DNA of 60,000 bases, taken from assembly GCA_030704615.1 (NCBI GenBank), contig CM060732.1, positions 28,751,053 to 28,811,052 of the forward strand, given 5' to 3'. The notes beneath the pieces were generated by a model. The model did not search any database and was not told where the DNA came from. It saw only the letters and a program-made list of their open reading frames with translations. Origin of the DNA: Takakia lepidozioides. Its lineage: Eukaryota; Streptophyta; Takakiopsida; Takakiales; Takakiaceae. Both the position numbers and the translations under genes were made by a program. This document shows positions 10,396 through 23,200 of this stretch, piece by piece; position 1 is the stretch's first letter; the number at the start of each line of letters is the position of its first letter.

Positions 10396-11661
10396 TCAGC
10401 ATCCCACTGCAAATCCTTGCTCGGTCAAGCCCCACAATGGAGTTTGAGCAACCATGGCAGACAACTCCGCCATACCATATATGTCATCCTGCTCTCCCGG
10501 AGGTGACATATCCTCTGAGTGAGCGTTGTCCTCAAGCAACTCTCCAGGCCAACTCACTGCAGCTGTGAATGCTGCCAGTGTCGGCATCTTGCCTCGGTGG
10601 GCAACCGCAACTCCTCCTATGAATGTCACAGGGAGCTGTATATGCCAGCCCTCCCCTGACTCCCATCCAGGCCTATAGGAAGCTGACTCCTCCAAAAATC
10701 CAGGGTGAAGCCCATGGGGTACAACACTGCCCCACCAACAATGACATCGTACGAGACCGCGTCTGTTACAATGGCCTTGGCTCTCATCACTGAGCCATCT
10801 GTAGGATGATCCAGCTGTAGTCTGATAGCCAACTCACGCCGTGTCATGCCCCGAGCCGGCTCTGATCCTCCCAGAGATGTCTGTATCTGGAAAGGGCACG
10901 GCTCCATATCCGCCTCCGTGAGGCCCAAGCCTGCAATAGCATCAACCCACCATCAATGGTTGAGCTCCCGAGTCCAACAAGACTCGCACTGGCCGTACCC
11001 TCTTGCTTGCCGGTCCACTCAAATAGAAAATACCATCCTGGTTGTCTAACATGACAACTCCAGGTGTCACCATGGTGCGATAAATGGCTGGCCTAGCTGG
11101 CAACTCCGCCAACCTGGCAGCTGCAACTTGCCATGGCGCTGCCGTGGCAGTCTTGACCCTCATATCCGAGGATCCCTCCAGCACTACACCTCCCACTATC
11201 TCCGCAGAAGATGAAGTAACTTCTCCACTCTCATAAAGTGTAGCTGCCAGCCTGAACATCTCAGCTGGTCTTACCCCCGGGGTCGCAATCATGACAGCCG
11301 AGAACAATGGAGCCTGACACACAGTTGTGGCCGCCCCCACCAGCACATTAGCTGCCATAGCCTTGGCAACATCAGGTAGTGGTGCTGCCCGTGTAGCTCT
11401 CCCCAATGGCAACCTCCGCCTTGGTAACAGTCGGGCGAGAACTAGGTGCCATGGACGGCGTCGACACTGTCTCCGCCAATGTGAATGACTGAGGAAGCCT
11501 GGTCTGACGGCTTGTCTCCCACGCTGTGGATCCAACTCCACCTCCGCACCCCATGGCTTAGGAACTCGTGCTGCTCCTCGAGTCATTGCCGCAACTGACT
11601 CCATTTGCACTAGTGGTAGTCCTGCCCCACACATAGTGGTAGTGGTAGTGCTGCCCCGCAC
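10396..11661 (-). pseudogene. Aspartic protease region of the Ty3/gypsy element
   Basis: The segment 11,661-10,942 ends in VRVLLDSGAQPLMVG. This contains the DSGA form of the retropepsin active site (D-[ST]-G-[AS]) with the usual preceding hydrophobic residues. The next segment, in another frame (10,928-10,626), holds the matching C-terminal part of a retropepsin, YDVIVGGAVLYPMGF, resembling the conserved Ile-hydrophobic-Gly element that closes the flap fold. The part from 10,695 to 10,396 is an acidic linker leading to the methyltransferase module. The enzyme would cleave the Gag-Pol precursor. The frame is broken directly behind the active site. The upstream part of the same segment is low-complexity, rich in Arg, Ala and Pro, and not assignable. 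Confidence 0.7.
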
Positions 11662-11854
11662 ATGAATCCCATGCCTCCCATCTCTCCTCCCTCAGGAGCA
11701 GGAGGTGGACCATCCGGCCTTGGAGCCGGTACCACCTGAGCTGTGGCCATGGCAGCGAGCCTCTGCTCTCTGCTGAAGCGGTTGATGCCTGTCATGACCT
11801 CCGCATCCTGGCCATGTGAGTTTGCCCTTGGCCCGCACCTCGTGCTTGACCACC

Positions 11855-13154
11855 TCATCCTCCCTGGGCTCCTCCATCTCGCCCCCGACCACCATTGTTC
11901 CCTTGGAACTGGCCTGGGCGCAACTTAAGATGCAAACCATAGCATTGGGGCTCTCCATGCCCGTACTTGCCACAATGCTCACACTGCAACTGTGCCTGTG
12001 CAAACCATTGCCTCCCTCTGGGCAATCCTTCTTGACATGGGGTCCTCCACATGTCCAGCATACCACATCCGCTCGTTGTTGGCTAGCAAATGAAGGGAGA
12101 GACTCATGTATCTGAGGTCCTCTCTGCCCTTCCCTGGGCTTCACCTAAGCCCCCTTGTTACCTTGAGCACGTTGATGTAGTGGCTGGCTAGGAGCACCAT
12201 TACCCCGTGGTGCCTCTTTGGCAAATCCCACCATGACCACTCGTTCCTCCACCATGTTGAGCTCTATCCGCTTTGCCAACAAAAACACATTTGTTAAGGT
12301 GAGTTGGGCCCTTGTAGGAGAATTGCATCCCGCACCCTTCTCCTCAGCTCCTTGTCCAATATCCCATACCAGAATTGGACTGCCTGAGCCTCCGTAACCC
12401 ATTGGGTTACATTTATCAAGCGCCTCATGCGAGTGAAAGCCTCCCTCAGGCTCTTAGTAGGCTTCCTCTGGAACTCTTGCAAGATCCTCAACTTCTCTGT
12501 TCTCACCCCTTAGTAGTCCCTTCTCAACTCTTCGAAGAACTCCACAACAGGGTTGAAGGCAGACACCGCCACTAGTGCTGGTGCAGCAGTAGCTTGGGTA
12601 GACATAGTAGTTGCTGTACCACTAGTCCAACTATTGCTCGTGGAAGCTGCTGGTGCAGCTGCCGGTGTGGCTGCTGCCCTTGTGTCTCTAGTGATGGAGA
12701 CATAGTCGGGTGACCAGTACATCCTCCACTCCTCGATCTCAACATCGTGCCCCCGCCTAAACTCATGGTAATCATCCATGGGCGGCCCCTCAAGGTGCTG
12801 AAACAGCTCCTTCCATGCCCATAAAGGCGTAAACAGTTGTGGATTGCGCATTTGCTGCAAGTCACACCAACTATCAAACTTTTGAATGAAATCATCCAAC
12901 TCGATGGTGCCCACCACCCCAGAGTACATTCGTGGCCCCTTGGTAGTTCCATACATCTCCTCCATTGTGTCCCACAACAATGACAAGGAAACAACTTGCA
13001 CCACCGGTGTGAGTCCTCCTGATTCACAATCCGAATCAGAACCTTCCGTAGAAGACACAGGATGTGAAGGTGGCCTAAACCGCACACCTTGTCTCGTATA
13101 CCCGCTAGTATCGCTAGTGCTCATACCGACACTTTCCCCAACAACTAATGGCAC
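11855..13154 (-). pseudogene. gag polyprotein remnant of the Ty3/gypsy element
   Basis: Translation from 13,154 gives a Ser/Thr/Ala-rich leader. A capsid-like part follows, including the stretch from about 12,506 to 12,294 that matches the retrotransposon gag core (LREAFTRMRRLI, then FWYGILDKELRRRVRDA). A stop at about 12,507 separates two segments of the same frame. After a frameshift near 12,300 comes a first zinc knuckle, CWTCGGPHVKKDC (spacing C-x2-C-x3-H-x4-C). In yet another frame lies a second knuckle, CEHCGKYGHGEPQC (C-x2-C-x4-H-x4-C), at about 11,940-11,985. Gag packages element RNA in cytoplasmic particles, and two knuckles are within the normal range for gypsy gag. At least one stop and two frameshifts make it non-functional as read. 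Confidence 0.8.
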
Positions 13155-14160
13155 CTCTGTGTTGACAAACTGGCACTCAACCGGTCATGAACCTGTCTGT
13201 CTCCCCCTCTCCACAAGGTAACCAGGTAGAGAACCTGATGCGGCTTATGGTTTGGAATACTAGGTTCCTAACATGGCATGCACCTGCACTTGCATCTACC
13301 GTAGGCACTCCCATGGTTGGCTGGTCATCACCTCCAACCTCACCACAGGAGAAACAAAGATGGTCTGATTGGTCATCAACCCAGCTTCATCATCAACAGC
13401 ATGCTCTAGGGTTGGATCGGCGATCAAGCCCGAGTCAACCACCTATAAAATCAAGCGCCCACACAAAACTAGCATGGCGCACAATCAAGCATGCAGGTGT
13501 AGAGGGGATCCAAACACAAGAATGAAAACAACAACTCCCCCACACCAAAAACAACTCCACAGTGTCGCTCCTGCAAGGACACCCCAGCCCAAACCCGGAC
13601 TGACTCTTGCCTCCACCTACGGAAATGTCTCGGCCTACAGAGAAGGTGGGAAGCTATGAGGAAGGGAAGCTAAAGCAATGCCTATCCCCAGCATGCTCTC
13701 AGCCCAATACCCTCTTTTTTTCTCTCTTCTCTCACTTGCATGACCATGAGAGCATCCTGTAGACACTCCTCAAACTGCCCTCCACGAGCTCATGAAACTT
13801 GGCCTCCAAGGCCCCATGCAAGCCTCCACAGGGTCCGCCAGTGCCTCCTTACGTCCACCAGCCATTCCTCCGAATGGAACCACCTCAGGAAACCACGCCA
13901 TTTATTGAAGGTTAAAAAATGGAGCAAATAGAGGTACATATAGGCCCCAACAACATTTTGTCCAAAAGAATTACCTGCAGGCTGGTCTCCCCCATAGTTA
14001 AGAATTGGGCTGAAAACCCGAAAAGATTACCTGCAGGGAAATAATCCCTTTTGTTAAAACGCAACAGGGAGGCAATTCCAACTTTTCTGCCGGATCAACT
14101 AGCTCAAAACCGTTGTTCTTCATAGCCTAGCCTCCCCATCAAGGTCCCACGAAACGAGTG
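13155..14160. other. Gap upstream of the retroelement, no gene recognised
   Basis: This stretch should hold the leader and 5' LTR of the retroelement if they survive. I see no primer-binding-site match to initiator methionine tRNA and no copy of the sequence behind the polypurine tract. A short direct repeat, GATTACCTGCAGG or AATTACCTGCAGG, occurs at about 13,969-13,981 and 14,025-14,037. Small open frames exist on the + strand but show no recognisable family. Confidence 0.4.
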
Positions 14161-14206
14161 AATTTATTTATTTATTTATTTTATTTTTTTATTTTTATTT
14201 TTTCAC
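14161..14206. repeat. (ATTT)n microsatellite grading into a T-rich run
   Basis: Seen directly: five ATTT-type units followed by T-runs broken by single A residues. It marks a sharp composition change between A/C-rich DNA on the left and C/G-rich DNA on the right. Confidence 0.9.
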
Positions 14207-17200
14207 TCTAGCTGTTCGCTGCCTGCCGTCGCTCCAACCGCCACGACTTCTCACAGCCCGCCCTAGGCGCTCGTTGGCCACGGGCTGCCTCGTGATACCC
14301 CTTGGTACCACGCCCACGAGCCTTCACGACCCGCCATTCCCACGATCTGGTCACCGTGCCCACCCGTGGTGTCCGCACCACGGCTTTCCACGGTCATGGT
14401 CAACGGTCACGGCCTGGGCTCGTGGTATCTCGTGATACCGCCCCCACGGCCCATCTCGGCCACTATTCCCTACGTTCCCTGGAACTCCCCACGAGTTCTC
14501 CTACGTTCCCGAGGTATTCTAGGGCGTTCCCACACGTTCCCGGGCTCTCCCCGAGCTGGGGTTTGCTCCTGCACCTACTGCCGTTGAGCTATGGCTTCTG
14601 CGGAGCCATCAGCCCCGTCGCCCTGCATTCCTGAGCTCTCACGACCCACTAGAAGTGCCCTTAACTCAACAAGCAAGCTATATGCTGCCCAACAAGCTCC
14701 ATTTCTTCATGAAGCTCACAAAAACGAATCTGAAAATACACACATTTATAACCTTGGTGTACCTGCAGTTCTACTGCACATTCCCTGGCTCTAGGACGCC
14801 TTGTTGCTGCCCTTCCAGCCCCCGCTCTTGCCACTCCAAGAGCCCTTGTGCTAGAGTTTCAGATGGAAACTTCCAACTCAAATACATGCTTCACAGGTGC
14901 ACTGATTTGCACACAAGATGCACCAGCCCTCTCTCTTCATTCATACCTCTTCATGAGCTTGGAGCTGAATCTCCCAACAGGCTGCGATGCATCCCCTCGC
15001 AGCTCCACTATTCGGCTGCTCCTCATCTATCCGCAACAACTAGTTTCGGGCAGAAATACCTGGAGCTGATCATATCATCCACAACTGCAACACGCTAGCT
15101 TCCCATGCGCAGCCCACATTCCTTCAACTCCTTAACTCGGCCTGCAGCTGAAGAAGACGACCACCAGTTCGCCCACTCATGGCCAGCATCTTCTCCGCTT
15201 CACAGTAGAAGCCCAAACTTGGTTGCCATACTGTTGAGCTATGCAACACTGACAGCCTCTCTATCCATTGCAAACCTGCAACCTGTTCGCCTTCGCATTC
15301 TATCCGCTTTGGATAGGCTCATGCACGGATCCCTGCACTCTAGGCTGAACCGCTTTTCATGATCTGAAAACACAAGTGCTACAACTAACTCGAACTTGGC
15401 ACTCACAGACTCGAGCTGATCTTTCTCGAGTGATAAAGAAAGGAATGATGCAAGCACACAAGCTCTCTCAAACTCACATACTTGCACATGAAAATATCAC
15501 TCATATATTAAGTCGAGCCAAGTGCACCCCACGCAATGGGGAATCCACACTACGGCGCCATAGCTAGACGCGGTGAGGCTCAACTCGAGAAAGATGAGCC
15601 CACCGCGATTTGCCGTGAAGATAACAACGCCAGGTGCCCAAACATGTATTGGCCCCTGGATTGACACTTGGGTCAATCCCAAATGTCAATATATAAAAGA
15701 ACGTATGCTAGAATTGGAGATTGAAATGCAGGAGGTGCTTTATAACAGGCCCTCCAGTCAGTCACTTGTTGCCAACTTATCTCAAAACCCGTCTGAAATA
15801 TTGGCCTAATGAGGTGTGCTCTCTGTGGTCTGAAGGAGCCGAGGTATTTTTACCAAAGCTGATTTCCAGTGGAATTGTCACCCATCATCTTGATCTCTCC
15901 ATGTATCCTCACCTCTGATGTTCTAAAGTCGACCAACCATGTCCACTCTGAAAGTCAGAGCCAAGAGTGGCAACAAAGATGAAAACTTTCGGGAGTTCAA
16001 GCATAGCTTTGCAATTGACGGTGGTGAAGTCAGAGGACATGCACGGGGTTGAAGCACAAATGGCAGCAGGATGGCGAATGCAATCCGCCGCAAAATGTGT
16101 TTCTGTTTCTTAGCAGTTTGATAATTTGATTGCCAAACAATCGCTGCGTGATATCAACAAGGATGTTGTGGAGGTACTTTTGCGTTGATTTTACCTCATG
16201 GCTACAGCTTGTGGGCTCTCTGATGATTGTCTATGTCAACCGATAGATGCAAGATTCCAAGTTCGGTTCCTGTGATGTTCAACGATGTTGGAGTGCAAGA
16301 AGCTCGGCTGTAGGATCAATGAACTAGAGTTTGGCACTGCGAATGTGAGGGCCTAGGATGCGAAGAACTGTCTTCAGGAATAAAAGATCATGCATGATTC
16401 AGAACGTGGGGAATGGATGTTTCTTACACCTGTTTGCAATTTCTTAGGCACTGTGATGCGAGGTGCTCGGAATGTTTTGCAGGGGAAGGAAAATGATATC
16501 TTATTCATGTTAGGGGAATTGAAGTGAAGCACTGCATGTGTCTGCAGGTCTTTATGGGCACTGCAGGTCTCAGCCAGGGTAGTGGTGGGGTTGGCCATTG
16601 TTGGCTTTGCCCTTTGCTATGGCCGGCGAAGAAAGCCCCGTTGGTTATGAGACTGTGCATAGATTTGTACATACTTCTTGGTAGCAGTAGTGATGGCACG
16701 ATAAGGCATGTCTCATAGGCCAGTTGCAATTTATTTAGATGGTGAGCTTGGAGAAAGTACATGAGATAACATCAAAGCTGTTTCTCCATCTGTTGGTGTA
16801 TGGTTCCAATTAGCCATTGGATGCCATGCAGTCTAGTTCGCAATTCTTAATATAGTTTGTAATCCTCTGCTTGGTCTGGGGTTGCACTCACAGCATTATG
16901 GTGCCCAGTGCCCAGTGCTTCTTTCTCCACTAATTTCTCGATGCGCATTCACCAATGGAGGAACATGCGGTCTGTTGCTCACCTGAAATCGCACAAAAAC
17001 TCAATCAACACGCTAGAAACCGTAGGGTCAGTGAGAGAGAGGGGGACTATAAATTTGGATGGGAGTAACAACTGCACAAAATAGATTCTTTTCAAGATAG
17101 CAAACTGCCTTGTCAAACCTTTTCTGCCAAGAGCAATACACAATTTTTGGGAAACCACATACACATCTGTGTGAGTCAGAGAGGAAAAACAGAGAGAGTG

Positions 17201-20200
17201 CACAAAGGGACCTTTCCCTGGACACGCAACCATCGAGACCTTGCAACAAACCGGTGTTGGCTCCTGCATTTAGTGCTAACTCCTAAAACACTAGACAGAT
17301 TTTGCAAATGGAAATTTACAAATGTTCTTCAACTTGCACTGCCAAGAAATGGCACACATCAGCTGCTCTTGAAGAATGAACTGCAGATCCAACAGTCAGG
17401 TTGAAGAGAGCATCTACAAGCACAACCCACCCACCAGGAATTCAATTGGGGTACTTTGTTCAATTTAGGGAGAGGACTGGCAAATGTACCTGGCGCAATA
17501 GCCAGCGTAGGGATTCTGGCAAAAAAAACAAACAAAAGTGCTTGCAGAATGGCTGGGAGGCCTGCAATCCCCAACATCCAACAGCCAATTGCCACCTGAA
17601 CATTAACAGAGATCAAGTTGAAACGGGCCACTTCATTATCCTACAATTTGTTTGTAGTGTTGAGGTTTTCAGATGTATATCAGCTTTTAGTTTGCAAACG
17701 GAAGTTTACAATAACTGTCTGATTGCGTTTATTTAACCAATTAGAAAATATTCTCAGTGTTCTCACCATCTACAGGGGAGTTGAGTGTACATCGTACATG
17801 GACTTGAACAAGGCCAGTGTGGATATCAATGCTCTGCATCAAATTATTGTAATCCTTTTCTTGGATTACAAGAAAAGGATTTCGAGAAAAGGATTACCTA
17901 CTATTGCCATGCTCACAATGGTCTCCTGCCACCGATCAACAGAATAACATAGTAATTTAAGATCATGAATCAATCTATTGGTTACAAATAAAGCTGAATT
18001 TCAGTGACACTCAGGTGAAATTATCTGTCATCACTCAAGAGCACTACCATCCAAGAATGTGTGGTCGTCCCAGTAGACCTCTCCTGACAATTATCCCAGA
18101 AATGTCTGGTCACAGATCTAGTGCTAAATTGGAGAATTGAAGACAGAAGGGGAGCACCATTGAAGAGCAGAAGATAGAACATTGTCACACACATAAATAA
18201 CCCGCAAGAAGGTGCTCTTGTCTACTTCCTCGAAGTAATCCCGAATGTAAAGAAGAGCCCCGGATATAACCCCCGGTTCCGGCAACACCCAGTACATTTT
18301 CTCCAGAAAAAGAGGGAGAAAAAGAGGGTAGTTTTGATCTTGAGATAGACACAGAGAGGATAAGGAAGAGAGACTACCTGACACAACAGTCAACATAGAG
18401 AGAGTAATTTCTGTAGATGGAGCAGTGCCACCTGTTAGGTATTTTTCCAACAACACCATGACTGGAGTCAAACGCTTCAGCACATTATATGCATGAATAC
18501 TTAAGACAGAAGGAGCAGCAAGCTACAGCTCAAGAATGAAGAAGAAATTACAAAGAGAAGGAACTCCGTACAAAGCAAGAGAGAAGCAAAAATCAAAGCA
18601 AGAGAGAAGGAGCTACAATTGAAGAAGGAAGATGGAACTTAAATCATCCACAGCTTTTGCTAAGCCTCCTCCCAACAGCTGTAAGAACCCACACTTCCTC
18701 CCGCCTATCTCACAGCATCCCCTGTACAATCTGTGTGCAGAAGTAGAAGGATTGATCGTGAAAGGATGTCGAGGAAGATGAGGCACAGAGCAGAGCAGCG
18801 CGCGAAAGCCTGCACTCAAATGCGCTCCAAGGACCACGCTCCTCATGACTCATCCCCCTCCCTCTCTCCCTTTCTACTCATCCTACTACAAAGACAAGGA
18901 ACTGCAAAGAGCAAAAGCAAAGAGCAAAGAATGAAGCGCGAAAGACATGGCAGCACGGAGATGGCAAATCCTGAAAATGGCGAAAAGGCGCGGGCAGCTG
19001 CCCAAGAATCGCGCGCCAGTTTAGATTTAGCACTAGGGGGGGGGGGTACTGCTAAATTCGCTCTAAACTAGGAAGGATTATCTTAGGATAGATAGCAGTA
19101 GTTAGAGCTAAAACTTGTCAAGCAGGGCTGTGCGGCCGGAATTTTCAAGCTAGCAGTAGAGCACTAACTTAACCTCCGTTAGCAGCCCGGTGCGGTTGTT
19201 TTTTAAAGAGGTTTTTGACGTAACTAGCAGCCACATAAGCCATAGTCCTGGGGTTGTCCACCAGCAGACCTGTGGCTGAATCCCGCAGGGCCGGAACAAG
19301 GGTTGCAAAACGTCTTTGAGCTGTTTTGATGAAGAAATATTTATTCATCTTTTCGCCTTTGAGTGACCAGATGACTCCAACCTTGATCCACTACAACAGA
19401 TGAGCATTTTTATGACTTCACACATATGATTATTTTTTCACTCTTATATGCATTCATGACTACATCACTCTATAGTGAAAAAAACCATGTCATAGCGACT
19501 AGTCTTTAAGATTGCGTTTTGGGCCTTAGTGCGACCGCAATTTTCTATGTAGCAGTAGTTAGTAGGAGTGTAGCAGGCGATAGCAGGCTGGTGCGGCGGG
19601 GGCCTAAATATAATAAGTATTGTAAGTCTTACATTTACGTGGGTATGTCCAAGTTCAATGCACCTTCCACACGTGTCCATAGAGCCAGGAGCAACAAGTC
19701 ATCGTCTCTCTTGATCCCACTGTTTCTTACTTGCAGCCGCGGATGCACCAGTTGGGCTTTGGCTTTGGAGCGGACTGAGAGCTTTCCTGTCTCTAATGCT
19801 GTGAGGATTGAAGGACAGTAGCCGATCAACAGTCAGCCGTCGCATTGAGCTGGATGATCTGATTGATGGAACCGCGGCATGGACTGTGGGAGACCTTACA
19901 ATAGCGTTATCGCTCTAGTGTGCAGCGAGAGACGCAGACACTACTGTGCTGAGAGCATCGAGCATTTGAGTTGAAAACGTCGCGCCCCAGCTGGACTAAG
20001 AGACTTTTGGAGAGACAGGAGGAGGGGCGTCCAGAAGAAATTGGGAAAGATTAGGAATTCGAGAGAAGAGATTCAAGGAATAAACTGATTAGTGCAATGG
20101 TTTTCGTGTCCGAAACTTCCTTAGCAGTGCAGCGCTAGGGCTGCAGGATGTACTTCTTCTCGGGTGGGTGAAAGTCAGCAGGACTGCTCCTCATCTGACG

Positions 20201-20263
20201 ACCACAATGGCCCATTTGCGCCATTGAATTACACCGTTTCCAGTCAAATACGTAAATGCGGCA
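14207..20263. other. Six kilobases without a recognisable gene
   Basis: The left part (14,210-14,600) is C-rich with repeated CACGA and TCGTGATACC phrases. Small + strand frames at 14,302-15,362 have no family resemblance. From 16,000 to 20,100 there are only short frames. The stretch 18,500-18,650 on + is purine-rich (GAAGAAG, AGAGAAG), and a run of 11 G lies at 19,036-19,046. The phrase GTAGTTAG with nearby GTGCGGC occurs near 19,100-19,200 and again at 19,552-19,600, suggesting old duplication. The last few hundred bases probably contain the promoter and 5' UTR of the sulfate transporter, but I cannot point to a TATA box. Confidence 0.4.
17851..17895. repeat. Short perfect hairpin followed by a direct repeat of one arm
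   Basis: Arms AATCCTTTTCTT (17,851-17,862) and AAGAAAAGGATT (17,870-17,881) are perfect reverse complements around a 7-base loop. The second arm is then partly repeated (GAGAAAAGGATT, 17,884-17,895). There is no T-run or gene context to suggest an RNA gene. Confidence 0.7.
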
Positions 20264-23200
20264 TTGAGTGGCAAGAAGGAAAAGCGTACTTATCGAGAGA
20301 AAGAAACAGCAAAAAGAAGGGAATTTCGATGTGCGCCCAGATGTACCTTTCAGAAAGCATTTCAAACCCGTCCCCCGGAGAGAGACAGGCCAGCAGCTCC
20401 GGACAGAGAGCGGCCCGCTTCAGGAGGCCGGTCCCAAGTGAAGGTATTGCCTGTTTATCACCCCGCGTCTCATGATTTTCCTCCTCCTGCTCCCTCTCCA
20501 GTTACTTTCCATCCACAGGAAGAAGGGGAGGGCAAGGGTGCTTATCTGTCGCTGGAACGAATCGTGCCGTCTATTGGATGGATCCGGTCGTACAATTGGC
20601 GATCGTTCTTGAGGGCTGACGCCATGGCGGGCATCACAGTGGGCACCATGCTTATACCCCAGGTCCGTCTTTCATACGTTCTATGTGTGTTTTCCTCAGC
20701 CATTACCTCGAAGAACATTCTCGACGGTAGAGACGATGGGGCAGGAATTCTGTCTGTCTGTTGTTCTCTCTGTCCTCTAGCAATTTTTTGCAAGTTTTGC
20801 AGAGTTGCATACCCAGGTGGGTGCAATCCCTAAGGGAGGAGTGGCGTCCTGCAAGCCCTCAAAGATGTTTACAGCCAACATCCACAGGGAACGTTCATTA
20901 TGTGCTTAGATTTCAATCCCTTTGGCATTGCCGAAGAGGCTGTGGGATTTACATCCCCGACTTTTATTTCAACCAGAAAACTCAAATATAACTCCACATT
21001 TTGTGGTAGTTGAAACTCTTGGGCCACATGCTGGCTAGCAAACCCCACTTTGTTTCTTTGTTGAGAAAAGAGAAAAACTAGTTGTCTGGTTATTTGACAT
21101 TGATTTGATAGAAAGTGGCTTTCGTGTGTTAGAGTTGGACCACATTTTCGTGGAACGGCAAAACTATGCCAAATACTGATAGCTATTTGGATGTTCAATG
21201 ACTTATCAGAGGGCTGCTTGGTCGGTGGCTCGGGTACAGGGAATGTCATATGCAAAACTCGCGGGGCTTCACCCTATTTATGGTCTTTGTAAGTCTAGCT
21301 ATCCAGCTGAGAGAGAGGGAGAGAGAGAAAGAAGAAAGAATGGAACTCTATGACATGTTCCAAGAGTAGGTAGGTAAAGCTGTAAGCTTTCCATTTTTGC
21401 CAGTTTCAAGGATGGGGTGTTGAATATGATGGGAAGGGAGGAAGGCCCTCATGAAAGGAAAGCCTCTTTTCCAGTTGGTGTTTTTGAGCTTTTTTGATGG
21501 ATTTGCGATTGGTAACTATAATGACTCTTGGTCTGATTAAGAGCAGTAGGATACCTAAGGACCTCAATCCTGTACCCAAGAGACTCAAGAGCGAAATGCC
21601 TATAGCATGTTTGGCGTTCAGTGTTGCTACATCCCACAAAAGTGACCTTCAATTTAGGCAATTTAGTACTCAGCTGCTGAATCCTTGCTCCTGTGGCAGA
21701 TGCAGGCTTTGTCCCCATATTTGCTTATGCGGTTTTTGGGTCCTCTCGTCAACTAGCCATTGGCCCTGTGGCACTCGTCTCTCTGTTGGTATCAAATGGG
21801 CTGACACCCCTTGTCGACTGGAAGAAGGACAGCGCAGATGAGGAATATGTACAACTTGCAATATTACTGGCACTAATGGTTGGTCTCATGGAATGCTTGA
21901 TGGGCCTCATGAGGTTAGTTACCACTCCATGAATCTTAGTTACTGTCCTTTCGGATCCTAACCTAGTCACATAACAATCAAGGTACCCAATACAGTTTAC
22001 CTCTATGTCCAGAGGACCCCAGCATCCATGGTTGAATGTCTCTCTGACTCTCCTTTTCTCGGAGGTAACCCCTTGAATGCAAAAACTTTGAATGAAAGGC
22101 AAACAGTTTCAATTGGAGAAAGAATTAAGGGTACCTATGGGTTGCGAGGGTGCAGACTTGGTTGGCTGATCCGCTTCATTAGTCATTCCATAATATCAGG
22201 ATTCACGTCAGCATCAGCAATTATAATAGGCCTTTCGCAAGCCAAGGACTTCCTGGGCTATGATGTCTCAGGAAGCAGCAAGTTTATACCTGTTATGGAG
22301 AGCATCATTGCAGGGCGCTCACAGGTTAACTCTATGTTCCCCTTCTTAAGTCCTTCAAAGGAGGATGTACATGTGTTCTGAGAATCATGTACCTTGCTGA
22401 TTGGACCCTTTTTTTTTAAAATTCCTCTTTCTTTCACTTGCTTGTGTCATCAGTTTCACTTCATCTCTGCATTGTTAGGCAGGAATGTATGAAGTCTGTC
22501 ACCTTTTTAGAATGTGGGAGTTTGGTTTTGGGAATATCTACTGGTGCTCTCGTTGGCCTCTCCTGTTTCCATTGGATGTAGTAAATCCTCTCTTAGCCCC
22601 CTGCAGATGCTTTTTCTTTCTGTCACTTTCTTGTGGCCCACAGTGCACGTCATAAAGTTGAATTGTAATTGTGCGGTTGTGGCGGCTGGTTGTTGGGAGC
22701 CCCACTGTCCTTTACTATCTTGTCTTCTATTTTGCATAAGCTCTTATGAACTTCTCATTATAGTTCCTTCCTTCCTTTTCTTGTTTCTGTCTCTTGGTTT
22801 CTGTGGTGCGCTTCTTTGTTGTTCTACTTGTGTCCCTTGGGCCCTGTAGACCTCCCACGGATGAAAATTCTTGTTGATCAGAGACCCATCGCCATTCCAG
22901 TAGAGGAATTCTAAGCTGAGCATCTGTAGGGCTGTTAAGAACACACACAGTTTCTTAAAGCCATCTCAAGCTATTAGGGCTGCAACCCTCATTCTGTGAA
23001 TGTAGATGATCTGCAATAAAAGCCACCCACAAGGATCGACATGGCCAGTGTAGGATAAAGCTACTGAGGCCATGAGGGAGTACGCCTTTTTTCGGTTTTG
23101 GAAATCTCATTTGGACCCTTCTTTTAGTTCCATATGCACTTGGCCTTCGCTGGATATCATAAAGGTTCTTCTTCTTCTGTCTCTCTGCAATTAATATTAT

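Larger units (their letters stand above)
6050..13154 (-). mobile_element. Degenerate Ty3/gypsy LTR retrotransposon carrying a DNA methyltransferase and a PHD finger
   Basis: All parts lie on the minus strand in one order: gag with two zinc knuckles, aspartic protease, C5-cytosine methyltransferase module, reverse transcriptase, integrase, then a PHD finger at the extreme C-terminus. Protease-RT-integrase order is that of Ty3/gypsy elements. The copy is dead: reading frames change many times, there are in-frame stops, the RNase H domain is absent, the RT catalytic YIDD is YIND and the third integrase acidic residue is Asp instead of Glu. Cytosine methyltransferases captured by LTR retrotransposons were, as far as I remember, reported for dinoflagellates and the charophyte Klebsormidium (de Mendoza and colleagues, 2018). 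The combination with a C-terminal PHD finger is the part I have not seen described. The limits are those of coding remnants plus a putative polypurine tract; LTRs are not established. Confidence 0.85.

Noticed and set aside
10942-11661. Whole 239-residue frame as a protease
   Set aside because: Only the last 15 or so residues match the retropepsin active site; the rest is low-complexity and probably partly out of the true frame.
19036-19046. G-run as telomeric or quadruplex feature
   Set aside because: A single run of 11 G without repeats; it cannot by itself support either.
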